From Deroplatys truncata (Eukaryota > Arthropoda > Insecta > Mantodea > Mantidae), in contig CM060986.1 in assembly GCA_030765065.1 (NCBI GenBank), positions 73,587,573 through 73,651,572 on the forward strand: DNA of 64,000 nucleotides. Reading direction: 5' to 3'. Numbering within the stretch: position 1 is the stretch's first letter; each line of letters starts with the position of its first letter. The translations under genes and the position numbers were made by a program. The notes below the pieces were generated by a model, which made no database searches, was not told the origin of the DNA, and saw only the letters and a program-made list of their open reading frames with translations. Below are positions 1 to 14,200 of the stretch, one piece after another.

Positions 1-1941
1 TAAGAAGACAGCAGAAGTATTTGATTTACAAACAATTGCTCATCTTCTGTTAGTACAGTTAGTACATTCTTACAATATTTACGTTTTAGTTGTTCTTTTT
101 TAAAGTTAGTTTTTAAGTGAACACTAATGTTGTACTTAGATGCAACCTTTCTCTGAGATAATTTCCCCTTTTTGATGGCTTAGTGCTTCATTCAGTTTTT
201 CTTCTGAATAATTTTTGTAATCACGGTGCCTGTCTTTGATCTATATTTAGTGGGCAACTTAGCCTAAAATAAGAAATGAAAGATACTTATTATAAGTCTT
301 AAAAACAAACAAGACTGCAAACACATTCACTATATAATATGTATAAGAACAAAATATTAACCTTACTAATTAAATACTATTGTTGTCGGCTGAAAACACA
401 GTGAGACAAAGTTACCTCAAACTTCATATGTAATGGCAGTGTGATCTGTAAAGTGATCTGTCGAGCCATCAATCAGATACCAGGAAACAGTACTACCAAT
501 AGAGTATGTGGCAAAAAGAATTACAGCATGACCATTTTTATGTTCAAAATACCAAGTTTTGAGCGGCAGTTCAAAATCTGAACCTTTTGTATGAATTTTT
601 AATTATTATTTTTGCAGAGGAACTTAAAATAATGTATATTTGTTTTATTCATTGTAATATATATGCATTCTTCATAATGTACAGCAATAATGAAGTTCCT
701 ATGTCCATTATCACGCTATAAAAGTTGTAATTGAAACTTTTTTTCACAAATAGGCTCCAGGTCACCCCAGTGGGTTAAGACACCTCATTTTACAGTAGTC
801 CTTATATTGGGACATCCTATCTATTCGTAATCACATAGTATAGTTTTATCATTCATTAAAATATACACACGTGTGTCCATATTTTCGTAAGGTGTATTCT
901 ACTCATTAGACTTCATGGAAATAAATAAAAAAGTAGATCAATGCATTTGAATATATTATCATACTGTGACATAAGGTTAACATTATTATTATAATTGTAG
1001 ATTAGGATTAATAAGTTTCCATTGAAAGCAGGTACATCAAATAGAAAATATGTTGGAAGCTTCTCAAATATTCCTTTGTATGCACAGCAGTGCACTGCAC
1101 ATGCATGGTTGAGGGGAGTTGAAGCTCTTGATGGTTGTAATTGGCAATGAGCTGAGGAGTATGGACATAGCAGTACCATATGTGAAACACTCATAAATTT
1201 TTAGTTTCCCCCCAGAAAGAGGCACAGCATTGAACAGGGAACAATATTTGACTTTATTGACTTGTATTAACAAAATACAAAACATTAGTATCCAATGTTT
1301 TTAATTAATATGAGGAAGATATTATTTAACAACCTGATTCATAATTTTACTGGCTAAGCTTTCTGTTGTTAACCTCAGACCTCTCACAATCCTAGCCAAA
1401 ATTACCAATTTTATGTCCCTTAGGTAGTGTAACACAAACGGAATATGTTGCAATATATTACTTTAAAGTTTTTCCCTGGCACCATAATGTTCTTTCAGGT
1501 TGTATATTCCTTACTGCTGTAACTCATTTTTTGCTTTTCATATCCTTCCAATTCCATAAGTTTATTGTATGACGTCATCCTTTATTTAAATGTTTTATAG
1601 AGCTGCATAGTAGAGAAATAGTGTTTGCATCTGTCATATTTCTCAGTATATGCAACATTATTCTAGGGACTGGCAACTTCAAAGCCTGATATATACTCCA
1701 CTTTTAATAGTTTGATATTCTACCACCATAGCGCTGAGAGGAAAGGGATATGCAACATTATTTTACCTTTAACTCTCATTTGATAAAAGTGGGTTATGCA
1801 GCATTATACTGGGGAGTTATTAAATTACTACATATATCACACGGTTTTTGTACATCAGGGAAATTCATACAAGCAGATCAGGGAAATCAGAAAATTAAGA
1901 GAACATTTCTGTGGACATATGATTGTTTCAATAAAAAAAAA
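1..1941. other. AT-rich non-coding sequence, probably RTTN intron
   Basis: No exon, RNA gene or recognisable element was found. A short stretch near 750-790 (cccagtgggttaagaca) resembles the A-box end of a tRNA-derived SINE, but no B box follows. Confidence 0.4.
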
Positions 1942-2788
1942 TCTGATGTGTTATACTCACATGACTTTCTCTACTCTTGTACAAACTACTTTTACAAACG
2001 CTTATTGTCCATATGCTTCATGTTAATCGAGATATTGAGATGTCAATATTATTGCTAATTTTCTTGTAGATGCAAGGGGAATATGGTAGGTTTTAAGCGA
2101 TAGTCAAATGTTTTAAGCACTGGTTGCTATGTGGCGCATTCCATTCTCTTTGCATGTCCAGGACATAAAAAAATGAGTAACGAATTTGAGAAAAAGTATA
2201 AGTATTGGAAAATTTAAGGGAATAACAAGCAATATCTCGAAAACGGTTCACTCAACAAAAAAAATGTATATGACATAAATTGTGTATTGTATCGCGATCT
2301 ACATTCTTTGTGCAGTAAAATTTTGTCTAGCTCTTATGGTTTACCAGTTATGCAAAAGTCATTCAGAATGAAGAACACTTTTGGAGACATTCCCAGAAAA
2401 TTCGAAATATACATTTCATTTGTCATGAAAATACCTTAAACATATGATATTTTAATCAAAATCGTTAGAGCCATTTTTGAGAAAATTAAAATTTTCGAAA
2501 AATGTTCCATGTAAAGGGTAGTCTGGGGTGGGGGGATTTTCTTGAAAACCTTCGTGTCGCATCTCTGGAAGATACTAAACCTAAATACCAAGTTTGGTGT
2601 TTATCCGAGTGTTCGTTTCTGAGTTATGCTGTTCACAGACACACAGACACACACACGGACATGTTTCCAAAAATGCTTTTTTTGGATTCAGGGGGTCTCA
2701 AAACATGTATTTCCGGTGAAATCTCGGTATCGAATTTTTGGGTCGAATGCAATACTTCCCCTACTTACTATACGTAGTAGAGAAAGTA
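1942..2788 (+). repeat. ~850-bp unclassified repeat element, copy 1
   Basis: Starts tctgatgtgttatactcacatg and ends tacgtagtagagaaagta. The ends share an inverted actttctctact. It lies head to tail with copy 2 at 2793, separated by about 4 nt. It contains a 91-codon open frame (2502-2777, [20 protein letters not shown] ...) that overlaps a CA/GACA-rich tract; coding is doubtful. No transposase or RNA pol III boxes were seen. Confidence 0.75.
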
Positions 2789-2792
2789 AAAA

Positions 2793-3652
2793 TTCTGATG
2801 TGTTACACTCACATGACTTTCTCTACTCTTGTGCAAACTATTTTTACAAATGCTTATTCTCCATATGCTTCATGTTAATCAAGATATCGAGATGTTAATC
2901 TTATTGCTAATTTTCGTGGATGCAAGGGGAATTGGTAGGCTTTAAGCTATAGTCAAATATTTTAAGAGCTGTTTGCTATGTGGAGTATTCCATTCTCTTT
3001 GCATTACCAGGTCAAACAAAAAAATGAATAATGAATTTCCATTTGAGAAAAAGTTTAAGTATTGGAAAATTTAAGGGAATAACGAGCAATATCTCGAAAA
3101 TGGTTCACTCAACAAAAAAAATGTATATGACATAAATTGTGTATTTTAACGCGATCTACATTTTTTGTGTAGTAAAATTGTCTATATCTTATGGTTTACC
3201 AGTTATGCAAAAGTCATTCACAATGAAGAATACTTTTGGAGACATTCCCAGAAAATTCGAGATATACATTTCATTTGTCATGAAAATATCTTAAACATAT
3301 GATATTTTAATCAAAATCATTAGAGCCATTTTTGAGAAAATTAAAATTTTCGAAAAATGTTCCATGTAAAGGGTAATCTGGGGTGGGGGGATTTTCTTGA
3401 AAACCTTGGTATCGCATCTCTGGAAGATACTGAACCTAAATACCAAGTTTGGTGTTTATCCGACTGTTCGTTTCTGAGTTATGCTGTTCACAGACAGACA
3501 CACATACAGACACACACACGGACATGTTTTCAAAAATGCTTTTTTTGGATTCAGAGGGTCTCAAAACATATATTTCCAGTGAAATCTCGGTATCGAATTT
3601 TTGGGTGGAATACAGTACTTCCTCTACTTACTATACGTAGTAGAGAAAGTAA
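2793..3652 (+). repeat. ~850-bp unclassified repeat element, copy 2 (tandem with copy 1)
   Basis: About 90% identical by eye to copy 1 over its full length, from tctgatgtgttacactcacatg to cgtagtagagaaagtaa. The shared open frame starts at 3357 ([20 protein letters not shown]). Small insertions and deletions distinguish the copies, so this is not an assembly duplicate. Confidence 0.75.
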
Positions 3653-3875
3653 TTATGTTTGCTAGAAACATATTGGCCAACATCTTTGAATAGGCAGTAG
3701 GTTTAAAGGTATTTTAAGGTGAAATATTTTAAATATTTTAATAGGTGTATATAATTTTATGAGCCAGCTGAATGCACCTCTGTGAAGATGGTATATCAAT
3801 AATATCTGTTCAAAAATGCTTGTAGTGGTGGTTTTATTCCTGTGGTACATTACATTAATTATTATTTTATTTTAG

Positions 3876-4119
3876 GTTGTCACTTGACAAAGGGAACAGA
3901 GATGTAATAACAAAAGTGATAGTAAAACTCTTGGCTCATGCTGAGATGAATATCAAGCAAGAGATGTATGCGTGTTGTCATAAATATGTAGTTGCAATTC
4001 TTGGAGTGGAGCAGGCACCACGCTTGTCACTAACAGATTCTAGGCAGTTAGCTTTCCTGTGCAATACTTCAGTCTTAATAGAGATCATCTGCCATGGAGC
4101 TTCAAGTTCAGACAATAAG
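3876..4119 (+). CDS. RTTN: RTTN exon a
   Basis: Acceptor tattttattttag, donor AAG/gtaatt. The first base completes a codon split by an upstream intron outside the window; 81 full codons follow (LSLDKGNRD ... GASSSDNK) and the exon ends in phase 0. The peptide is helical, with [20 protein letters not shown] typical of an armadillo-like repeat. The ORF runs into a stop inside the following intron, which supports the donor. Confidence 0.8.
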
Positions 4120-5183
4120 GTAATTTTAACATACTCCAAAACATGTAATTTCATAGTTTAATGTATAAGAGCTCACATGTTGCAGTGTTAGTACATGCTT
4201 TGTTTTGTTTTTAACAACCTTAATTTTATTTGTAATAAAAGAAGTGAAAAAAGTAATAATACCCTATGCTTTTTACTTTCTGTTTGTAAAGAACAATAAA
4301 TGTATCTAATATTTTAGTACCAGATGATGGCATTGTAAAGAACAATAAATGTACCTAATATTTTAGTAGCAGATGATGGTATATTTGTTGTGTTTGAATT
4401 AGTGATTAGGGCATGTCTACAGATATTTTATTCCATTTATTTTGTGAATAAAAAATGCACATTTTGGGATATATCAGAGTTCATACAATAAATTGAATGA
4501 GCTATAAAACTGACGAAAAGAGCTGTCATAAATAGCAAATAAAACTAGTAAAGGATCTACAAAAAATAATAATTTTAGTTAAAATTAATTTTATTGTAGT
4601 TCTTCTTTTTCAGTAATAATTCTCATACTATGCAGCTATTTTCAGTAGAAAATGCTACACACCAGAGTATATCATTCCCTGCCATTATACAACTGTGTTA
4701 AGTTTGATAAAATTATGAAATTCAGTGTCTACATATAATTGGATTATATATGGTGCATAGAAAGAGCTATAAAGACAGGATGTAAACATTGGAAATTGCA
4801 AAAATATTAAATTGAAATAAAGATAAAAATGTTAAAATTGTTTCACCCAAAATTAATTTTTTTTCCTCACATGTTATAATGCTTTAGTTTTTAGAATGCT
4901 GCATGAAATACTAAAGTAGCAAGGAATATTGTACATATGCTGGAATGTGAAATATATTCATGATAATAAAAGAATGGAACGGAATTCCATGTTAATAAAA
5001 TAGCTACTAATAGACCCAGTGATATAATAGGGAAGGGATTTACAGTACCATGCTGGTTGTAAATCTAGATATCTCAGGCTCAATTTCTGTTAGGATAGGA
5101 GTTGTTCAAGAAGAATTTTGCCTCTTGTCCTCTCTGAGCTCAGGAAAGTATGAATCCAAGAGTGGATAATAAATATGTTTCAG

Positions 5184-5214
<31 letters not shown>

Positions 5215-8200
5215 CAGAGACAAACAGACAGGACAGACAGACAGATTAGATATGATTGTAACTATTCCATTCAGCAACACTGCAATTGTCTCTGTAGAAA
5301 AGTGAATGAAATGACTATTATTTTTTTATTAGAAGTTTTTAGAAAATAAACATTTTATAACACTGATTCATATTTCATATCAGCTCTATTCTGTTTGCAC
5401 TTGGATTTATGCCCACATCCAAGGTTTAATCAGTAGCCTAGTAAGCTGTTGGACATGAACTCCAATCTCGGTTGGGTGAATTGCCTGGATAAGGCTTTCT
5501 AACATTTTTCATTTTCCTGCAAAGAAAATATAAAATAAATCTTAGTTTTTTAGAGTTTGGACCCCATGTTCATTTTTTATCACTTATTCATTGTCTAAAA
5601 GAGTGAAGATATTGTGCAAAGTGCTGTTAGAAGATAATGCATAGGAGAGTATTTCTTCTAACAGCAACATTGTGATATTTGAAAAACCAGTAACTCTTTG
5701 TTTTATGTTAAATTTCTGAACCATGACTCAGTGGTATAGTTTTACTAATAGTGTTACAATATCATTTTTTCCTTTTAATCCACAAAGAAACACATTTTTT
5801 TTTTTGCAAAGATGATTTTATCAACAGTAAGGGTTTATATATTTTCAATCAACCTTATGCCTTGCAGATTCAACAGTATGCAGAGGAAATATTAATTCAT
5901 CTCCTGAAAGGAAAATATCTGCTTCCTGAACAAATATGGTGCCAGTTTCTGGAGTGTTTGGTGCCAGCATTACCATTGCTACAATGCTATGCAGACAAAA
6001 CCACTGCTCTAGGGCGGGCTGTAGCAAAAATGTTTGATCCAGACATCAGTAGCTCAATACATTTACTTAAGACAGAGGTAAGGTTTAACAAAATCAAACC
6101 TTGTGACGTTAAATGCAAAATTTATCACAACATGTTTCGAAAGTGTGTTGTCTCTATATTCAAGAGTAGTTGTGCTCTTGAACTATGCCTCAAAGGCATT
6201 CATTACTTCCCCATTAGCATTTCAAGAAAATTAATACCAACTAGCAATGACTTCATCCAATCAAATTGTTTCACAGAAAACTCTGAGTAAATTTGTTCAC
6301 CATTTACAATGGATACTTTTTATCTTCCAGATGGGGTGAAAGCAGCAGTATACAGATAGCTGCACAGAACCACGCACACTGAAGCACAGAAACTGTTCAT
6401 ACCTTTTTCAAATAGGAGTTCCCCACTTGCTGTGATGCAAGCATTGTAGCATCTAAACACAGATCAATTCATGTGTGATTCTGAAACATTTGCTGGTTTT
6501 TTGTCATATCTGCTATGCAATTCATTGAATGTTCATGGATTTGTTTTATAGAATCACCTTTTAAATCACTCCAGAACTAATCCAGGAAAATGCTCTTTAT
6601 ATTCTGATGCCGATGGTGATTCATGTCTCAAAAAATCACAATGAATTATAGCTCTTTGTTTTATGTTAAATTTCTGAACCATGACTCAGGCAACTAACTA
6701 CAGAACAGCGCCATATGCATCACACTTACTGCAGTGAAATTTAACTCAATATTGAACGCTATAATCAGACAACTGTTTTACAGTTGTTCATGCACTTGAC
6801 ATGTGTGCCAGTAACTTAGGCATTGCAGGACAAAAGTCCTGTAAACATTTGGGGAAAGATAAAAAGTATGCATTGTATATGTATTAACTTTATCTTTAAG
6901 AAGAAAATTGCAGACGTATTGATTTTTAAATGAATATAGTTTTAATACAGTTCAGGCTTCATTTTTCCCCTTCCAGGTTTTGAAAGGAAACCTCCGACTT
7001 TTATTCTGTAATGATCCTTTAACAAGAGAAGAAGCTGTATCTAGAATTACTTGGTTGATGTCTCGGGAAGAGAAGGCACAAGAGAAGCTTCCAAATTTCT
7101 CTTCTTTACGAGGTCTCTTACTCAACTCAATCTGTCTTGTTGATCGACCTGTTGACCTCAGTGGTAATAGATCACAGCAACATTTCTATGAGGTAATCAC
7201 CACATTTCTCTGAATATAAGACAATGTTTTTGTTCAAAATACTGATGTACAATATATGGATTGTCTTGCATATCTGCTTTCCAAATAGTGTCTGAAAAGG
7301 AATAACTTTAAACTTCATGGGTTTGGTTTGAAGGGAATGATATGGATGTGGGAAATGCGAGGGTTACCATCAGCATATCAGCTAGTTTCTCCAGGTTTCA
7401 TTTCATGTTGTTAAGTTAACCAACTTACCAACAAACTTAGCAATTTTTAAACAGTATTTGAAGGATTTAAAGATTCCCATTGTATATTACAGAACCAAAA
7501 TAGTACAGTAGAATCTCGTTAGTACATTTTTGCAGGGACCTAAGGATTTGGACGTCATAGGCAGGAAAACGTGTTAACGAAAATGCAAAATCTGCAATTT
7601 AAGAACATAGGTAATAAAAATCTAATAATTACTACGTCTCTATGGGCAATTTAAATCGATTTTGAGTACAATTTCATACTGAATACGATCCCGTTTCCAT
7701 GTTAAATTCAATATGTTTAAATGGATTTGGATACACAAAGCCTGAGAATAAATAATTCAAGCTTTTATTTTGGTCAACTTGGATTTTTTAGGTTATGAAT
7801 GTTTTTGAGAAAATAAATTGCGAATTGTGGAAGCGGCAATAGTGGTTTGCTGTGTGTTGTATTACACACGTGATAACAATTTCTGCTAAAAAAGAAAAAA
7901 TTATGAGTGTGCATCGTGTTACGAGTACAATAGACAATATTATCTTTGGTGTATACAAGACGATTTGAACACGGAGGTGTTTCCATGCAACAAATTTCGT
8001 TCCGGTCCTCTTCTGATCCTATTTTTCAAGAGAAAAGTTTTGTTTTAGTATTTTTCCCTTCTTTAAAAGCAGTTTCAATCAATTTAGGTTTGCTAACAAT
8101 CGTGTTTAAGGTTGACGGAGGAATGTTTAACTTCCGCACTATATCGACATGTTTTATATTTGGATTGTATTACATCAAGGATTTTCAGTTTTTCACTGTT

Positions 8201-11200
8201 GGTTATTTACCTACTACACTTTCTTAAATGAAAAGTTAAAACGCCATCTACGGTTGTTTGGTCATCACTCAACATTAGAAACTATCGTTAGTGTTTACCG
8301 CGTTTACCACGCCAAGGTAAAGCATTCTCTATCCCGCCCACAGAAATCGTGTCACACAAATATTTAAATGCATGTATGTGATTGGCTGCCGATTTTCACC
8401 CCGTGACCAAGGATTGACCAAAGTAGCAAATGAGGATGTCAAACTATGAACGTGTTAAACGCCTACATCCATTGTACCGATCAAGGATTGGCCAAAACAG
8501 CGAATGAGGACGTCAAACTTCAAACGTAGTAAGCGGGACCGGGAAAACGCACTAAGCAAACATTATTTATTACATTTGGTGATTTGGTACAGGGACTTTT
8601 ATAATTCAACGTAATACACGGGAAAACGTGTTAATGAGGAACGTGCTAACGAGATTCCACTGTAATTACAGAATTTACCTTTTCTAATAGTCTTTTGGCA
8701 GCCGATGTCCACAGTGAATGAGACTGATAACATTGAGTATCTCCATCTGCACTGATTTCATGTTTTTCTGAAGAAATTCATAATAACAGTGCATTAACTT
8801 TTATATCGGTATAATTATTATAGGTTTTGGTCTCCAAATGAATGTTAAAGAAAATCACATCTGTCATTGTCTGATAGGTTAGAAATGATTTTGCATCAAA
8901 ATCAATTTGAGAGGATGAATCATAGTATTTTACATTGTAATCAGCATATACAATTTATAGGTAGTTCTTAATTAAATAAAAGTTGGGAAAAAAGGAAAGA
9001 AAATGGAAAACAGAAGTTCTACAGCATGTAGAACTGTATCACATCTGATGAATCAATATGTCAAGAAACATTTGCTTTTTATTCATTGTTAGTATAAACA
9101 CATTGGAATGCAGAAATCTCTGTCCATGCACAATATTACTTGAAAATGATGTATAGTGTTCATAAGGTGATGGCACTGTTGCAGGTGAGCAGTCTTTGTG
9201 AAGTAATGGAGCTGTTAACATCACAGCACCTGGAGCCAGCTTTAAGACGCTCAGTACTTACCCAAATTAGTGTTATGTTGGGAGACAGCTATCTACATAA
9301 AATATTTCTGGAGCAGAATGGACTGAAAATTGTACTTAACATTTTACGAAAGTCATTGGTAAGTGATAGCTTATTACTTATATCAGTAGTTCCAAAATTT
9401 ATGAGGCTGCCACTTCTCACTCAAAACCACACCTCAGTATCTCCATAGGTAGATATTGTGACTTTGTCCAGTTTTTACAAATGTCGCTGCTCTCAGTTCT
9501 CACTGTCACTGTTCTAAGTTCTTATCTAGTTTAATTTCACTGGGAGTTCACTTCATTCACACTATCACTTCACTAAGGTAAACTAGTTCAATAATTCTCT
9601 ACCACTTCATTTCACTTCCTTCGTGACGTAGCCTCTTCATCCAGATGGTTCACTTAACTCGGGAGTCAAACACAAGACCCACCACAACCCATTGCTCTGT
9701 AGTAGCACTCACCATCACCTACTTGCTTGGAGAATTATCCGTGATGTGATGCAGTAATTTGTATCACAAATTACTTAAATGTAAATAATGATTGTAATAT
9801 GAATATGCATTTTTATGTGACATTGATTTGAGATATTTGTTTATTGTAATTATTGTTGATAAGTAAGTTTATACGACCTTACTGAAACTGACGATAATAG
9901 CGCAATACTGCAGAGGGGGGGTGAGCTGTTTATCATTATTGGAAACGAGGAAGTTACGTAATGTTGGCGCGTTTTTCCATTTAGAACCTTCTGGAATATT
10001 TCCCTAGAGCATATGTATTCATAATTTTCATTGGATATTAAAATAGACGCTAATGTTGGCGCGTTTTATTAGCCAATTGCAGTTCAGTTATAATCTTTAG
10101 GCATATCGGGGAGTGGGAGTATAAATAGAGGCTAGGTTAGAGGTAAAGTCCTTCAGTCGTTCAGTTCATCAAAAATCTGTGTACACTACACGTCGTCTTC
10201 AGTCAGTCAGTTAGTTCGTCGAAAGTATTAGTACGGCATACATCGGATATAGATTCACAAGTTACGCGCAGCAGAATTATGAAAGATCTAAAGTATGGTA
10301 AAGTTAATTATACAAAAGATTGAAGTACGTGGATTAAAAGAATTATCAGTAAGAAGTTATTATAACAGTTTCAGTTTGGCGAGTGTTAAGATCAATATAT
10401 AAATGTGATAGTTAACGTGTTCGACAATAAAATTATAAAACAAATTTCTTCATTAGTGTTCTTTTTGGATAAAAGATTCCTTTCCGTTTACACAACCCTG
10501 ATCAAGAGACATGTTCGACCGAGAAATAATAGCTAGCCGGAGGACAGTAAACCAAAATTAATTAAGATAACAATATCGTTCTTTCAAACGAACACTAACA
10601 CTGCTGCAAATTGCTAACACCAGATGGAGCTACAAACCGAACAAATGAATGACGTCACAAGATGGCTTCACATGAAGTAAACACACATACACAAACATTT
10701 GTAAGTAATACCGTTACAGATGTCACATGAGAAACAGTCGTTAACTCACTCATTCATCACTCATTGACTAATTTAGCTTTACTGTCACCACTGCCTTGCC
10801 GACTCACACACTGGCTTCTTTCGTGAGAACGCTTGCTTATATAGCCAGTGTAATCATTCCACAAGATTCTCGAACATTCTAGAACTATTTTGACACACTT
10901 TCTGGAGCAGGGGGCAGAAGAAGCTTCCAGAAGGTTCTAGTTATCTGCTGGTAGTGAGTCCAGTGTTTACACTGGCAAGTGGCCATTATCGTTGTTTACT
11001 CAAACCACCCAATTCGGACCTCCTAATAATCTTGGGCTAAAGCCACTACTTCATACAGCTCCCTCCACATTCTGCAGCAGAGCAATCACAACGAACCATC
11101 AGCAGCTCCCCTTGGCCGACACCAAATGTGCAAGGGGGCCTCAAGACTACTGGCAAGGATGTTGCATAGCAGGCATCACCTCTCCACGTCACTTTGAAGA

Positions 11201-14200
11201 TGCAACCAATAGAATTGGGAACATAGCTTCATCAAGGTATTGTTGGCACCTGGATGCCTTCCAGTAGTGCTGGCATGTGTTTCCTTGAGGGCTTCCCTCA
11301 CGGTCTTCTTTGGGAGCATCAGCTGTTCCACCTTAGTCCTTTTGGCTACACACCCCCACACTCCCTTTGGTACACCATTCCTGACCACCAGGGAGTCCTA
11401 CCACGTCCAATAGCTCTCATAGCTTGGGCCTCTGGGAAAAGCATCCGCCCATGTGGATCATACATCATGCCAGACAGTTCACTAACTCGGGAGTCAAACA
11501 CAAGACTTCCACAACCCATCGCTCTACAGTAGCACTCACCGTCACCAACTTGCTTGGAGATCACCCTTGATGTCGCACGAGAAACACAGTCACTACTTGT
11601 TCATTCGTCACTCATTGACTAACTCAACTCTACTGTCACCAACTTGCTTGGAGATCACCCTTGATGTCGCACGAGAAACACAGTCACTACTTGTTCATTC
11701 GTCACTCATTGACTAACTCAACTCTACTGTCACCACTGCCTTGCCAACTCAGACACTGACTTCCCTCATGAGAACGCTTGCTTATATAGCCAGTGTAATC
11801 TTTCCACAAGGTTCTCGAACATTCCAGAACTATTTTGACACACTTTTTGGAGGAGGGGGGAGAAGAAGCTTCCAGAGGGTTCTAGTTATCTGCCGATAGT
11901 GACCCATGTTTATACTGGCAAGTGGCCGTTATCATTGTTTGCTCAGATCACCTGGTTCGGACCTCTCAATAATCTTGGGCTAAAGCCACTACTTCATACA
12001 GCTCCCTCCACATTCTGCAGCAGAGCAATCACAACGAACCATCAGCAGCTCCCCTTGGGGCCGACACCAAATGTGCAATGGGGGCCCAAGACTAGAGACA
12101 CGGATGTTGCATAGCAGGCACCACCTCTCCAAGTCGCTTTGAAGATGCAACCAATAGAATTGGTGGCATAGCTTCATCAAGGTATTGTTGGCACCCAGGT
12201 GCCCTCCATAGTGCTGGCATGAATTTCCTCGAGGACTTCCCTCACAGCCTTTTTCGGGAGCATCAGCTGTTCCACCTTAGTCCTTCTGGCTACGAACTCC
12301 CACACTCCCTTCGGTACACCATTCCTGACCATCAGGGAGTTCCACCGCGTACCACAGCTCTCATAGCTTGGCCTCTGGGAGAAACATATGCCCATATGAA
12401 TCATACACAGATTCTTTATCGTTCAGGATCAGCCCTATGTCTCAATTCTCAACTGCTCCTTCCTCAAGGTCTCCTCGTCCCAACCAACTGCAGGTTGCAC
12501 CATGATGGTGTAGAGCTGCAGCACTCTTCATCATTTGCTGGTCTAGATATTCGTCCATTGCAGCATCTTATCATCCTCTTGCTTCCTTTCATGTGCACAT
12601 CTAGCCATTTTTCTTACCCGATCTAGAAACACCTCCACCAATTAATGCCATCTTTCAGGTCAGATTTAGTTTCTTCTAACTCCTTTATGATGTCGTCCTT
12701 CATGTCTTTCACCATAGCATTTATCTCTGATTTTACAGAGTCGATATCAAAGCTGAGTTCAGATTTCATTTTCTTCATTTTTTCTTTAACACTTTTTATT
12801 TTCATTCTTATCTTATCCATTCCAGAATTTACATTCTTTATTTCAATCTCCATTTTCTTCATTCCAGTCCAGTTTTCTCCTCCATCCCGGCCAGTAATTT
12901 TCTAAACATTTCCTCCATTTTGGCTTCTTAATCTCACTCCTAACACCAGTATGACTTTGTCCAGCTTCAAACTGTCACTTCTCTCCAATGTCATCAAGTC
13001 TTTCCTCTGTAAAAATTTGGCAATTTACTTTTGGTTTCTTATCAAAATTAAACCCCATTTCCCGAAACCCATTCACAAGATTACAAATCATTTCTCTGTG
13101 AGGTGCATGAACACCAGGGAATCAAACTGTAAATCGCTTTCTTACTTCACTACAAGAGTTTGTTGTACATACGAATTATCATGACGACTCTGTGTGCTAA
13201 AGTATGCAGACTTTTTGGCATTATAACAGCACTAATATTATATAACACTGAAACAGATGGTCTCATAACATATCAACATACAAAGACTTTGCATCAACTT
13301 ATTAGCTGGCACACAGAGAGGGAACAGAACTGGTTAGAAACAGTGCAGTACAGGGCAAATAATTCCCCATAATATGATCATGTGTCGAAATGTATAAACC
13401 TAATTCTTTAATGCATAGCAAAGGTTCAAAAAGTTTATCATTGTAGCATAAAGTATTCTCTATGTGGAAAAGCAAACACTTATGATAAATAATTATGTGC
13501 TTTTTGCAGTTAGAGAAAGAGTTCAGGAACTATCCAGATTCTATAATTCCATGTATTAGTATTTTGAAGAGCATAGTGCAGTACAGTCCAAAGCTAAGGC
13601 ATGACTTGTCTCAACAAGAGGACATTTATTCCTGTATTGTAAGAGGTGAGTGTACTTCATATTTTCTCTAAGCTTTTTAATTCAAGTTATAAGTGAAATT
13701 TCTGTTTTCCACATTTTTCTAAGGCTTAATTTTTGTTGTTGTGTATACTGTATCCTCATATTATTGGTATTAATATTTTCAAGTTTTCATTGATATCAGT
13801 TTAATAGCTTTTGGATTATATTACATTTAAATAATAGAGTTGAGTGTTTCAAAATGTATCTTTTCCCATAAAATATAACCTGCAGTTCTTAAAAAAAAAA
13901 TGTTAATAGCATCTGTGACAAACTCATAATTTAACAGCATAGTAGTAGTGATAGTGGCAATGTTTGAAAAACCTGAAAAAAATATTATCCCGTGGTTCAA
14001 AACGGTATTGATTTTTTTGTAATTTAGATTGCACAGTTTATTTTTTCTAATTCTGAAATATTTACTTCATGCAAAATAAGGTTCTGTAGTTTATTTAACC
14101 ATAGCTTTCAGGACATGCAGTTTCTTATGAAAATTTGTAGCATCCTATTTTTACCTTTTGAATGTATTAAACATAGTCAAAATCAATGTACAGAAAAATG

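Larger units (their letters stand above)
9440..12910 (-). mobile_element. Degenerate Gypsy-type LTR retrotransposon with internal duplication
   Basis: Minus-strand fragments run in gag-to-pol order. A coiled-coil, lysine/glutamate-rich gag-like segment lies at 12623-12910. Twice there is an integrase zinc-binding region (11176-11388 and 11989-12404): [11 protein letters not shown], then [11 protein letters not shown], then [12 protein letters not shown] with a following Cys-rich stretch. A ~945-bp block (10719-11663) recurs at 11664-12420, and a third partial copy of its edge lies at 9640-9745. Many stops and frameshifts; no intact frame. A solo LTR (9747-10718) is inserted in it. Confidence 0.7.

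Noticed and set aside
5751..6290. 179-codon + frame as one continuous gene
   Set aside because: Only 5868-6077 is exon; the rest is intron read through, as shown by splice sites and loss of helical pattern.
12623..12862. Lys/Glu-rich coiled-coil frame as a host gene
   Set aside because: It is in gag position upstream of Gypsy integrase fragments on the same strand.
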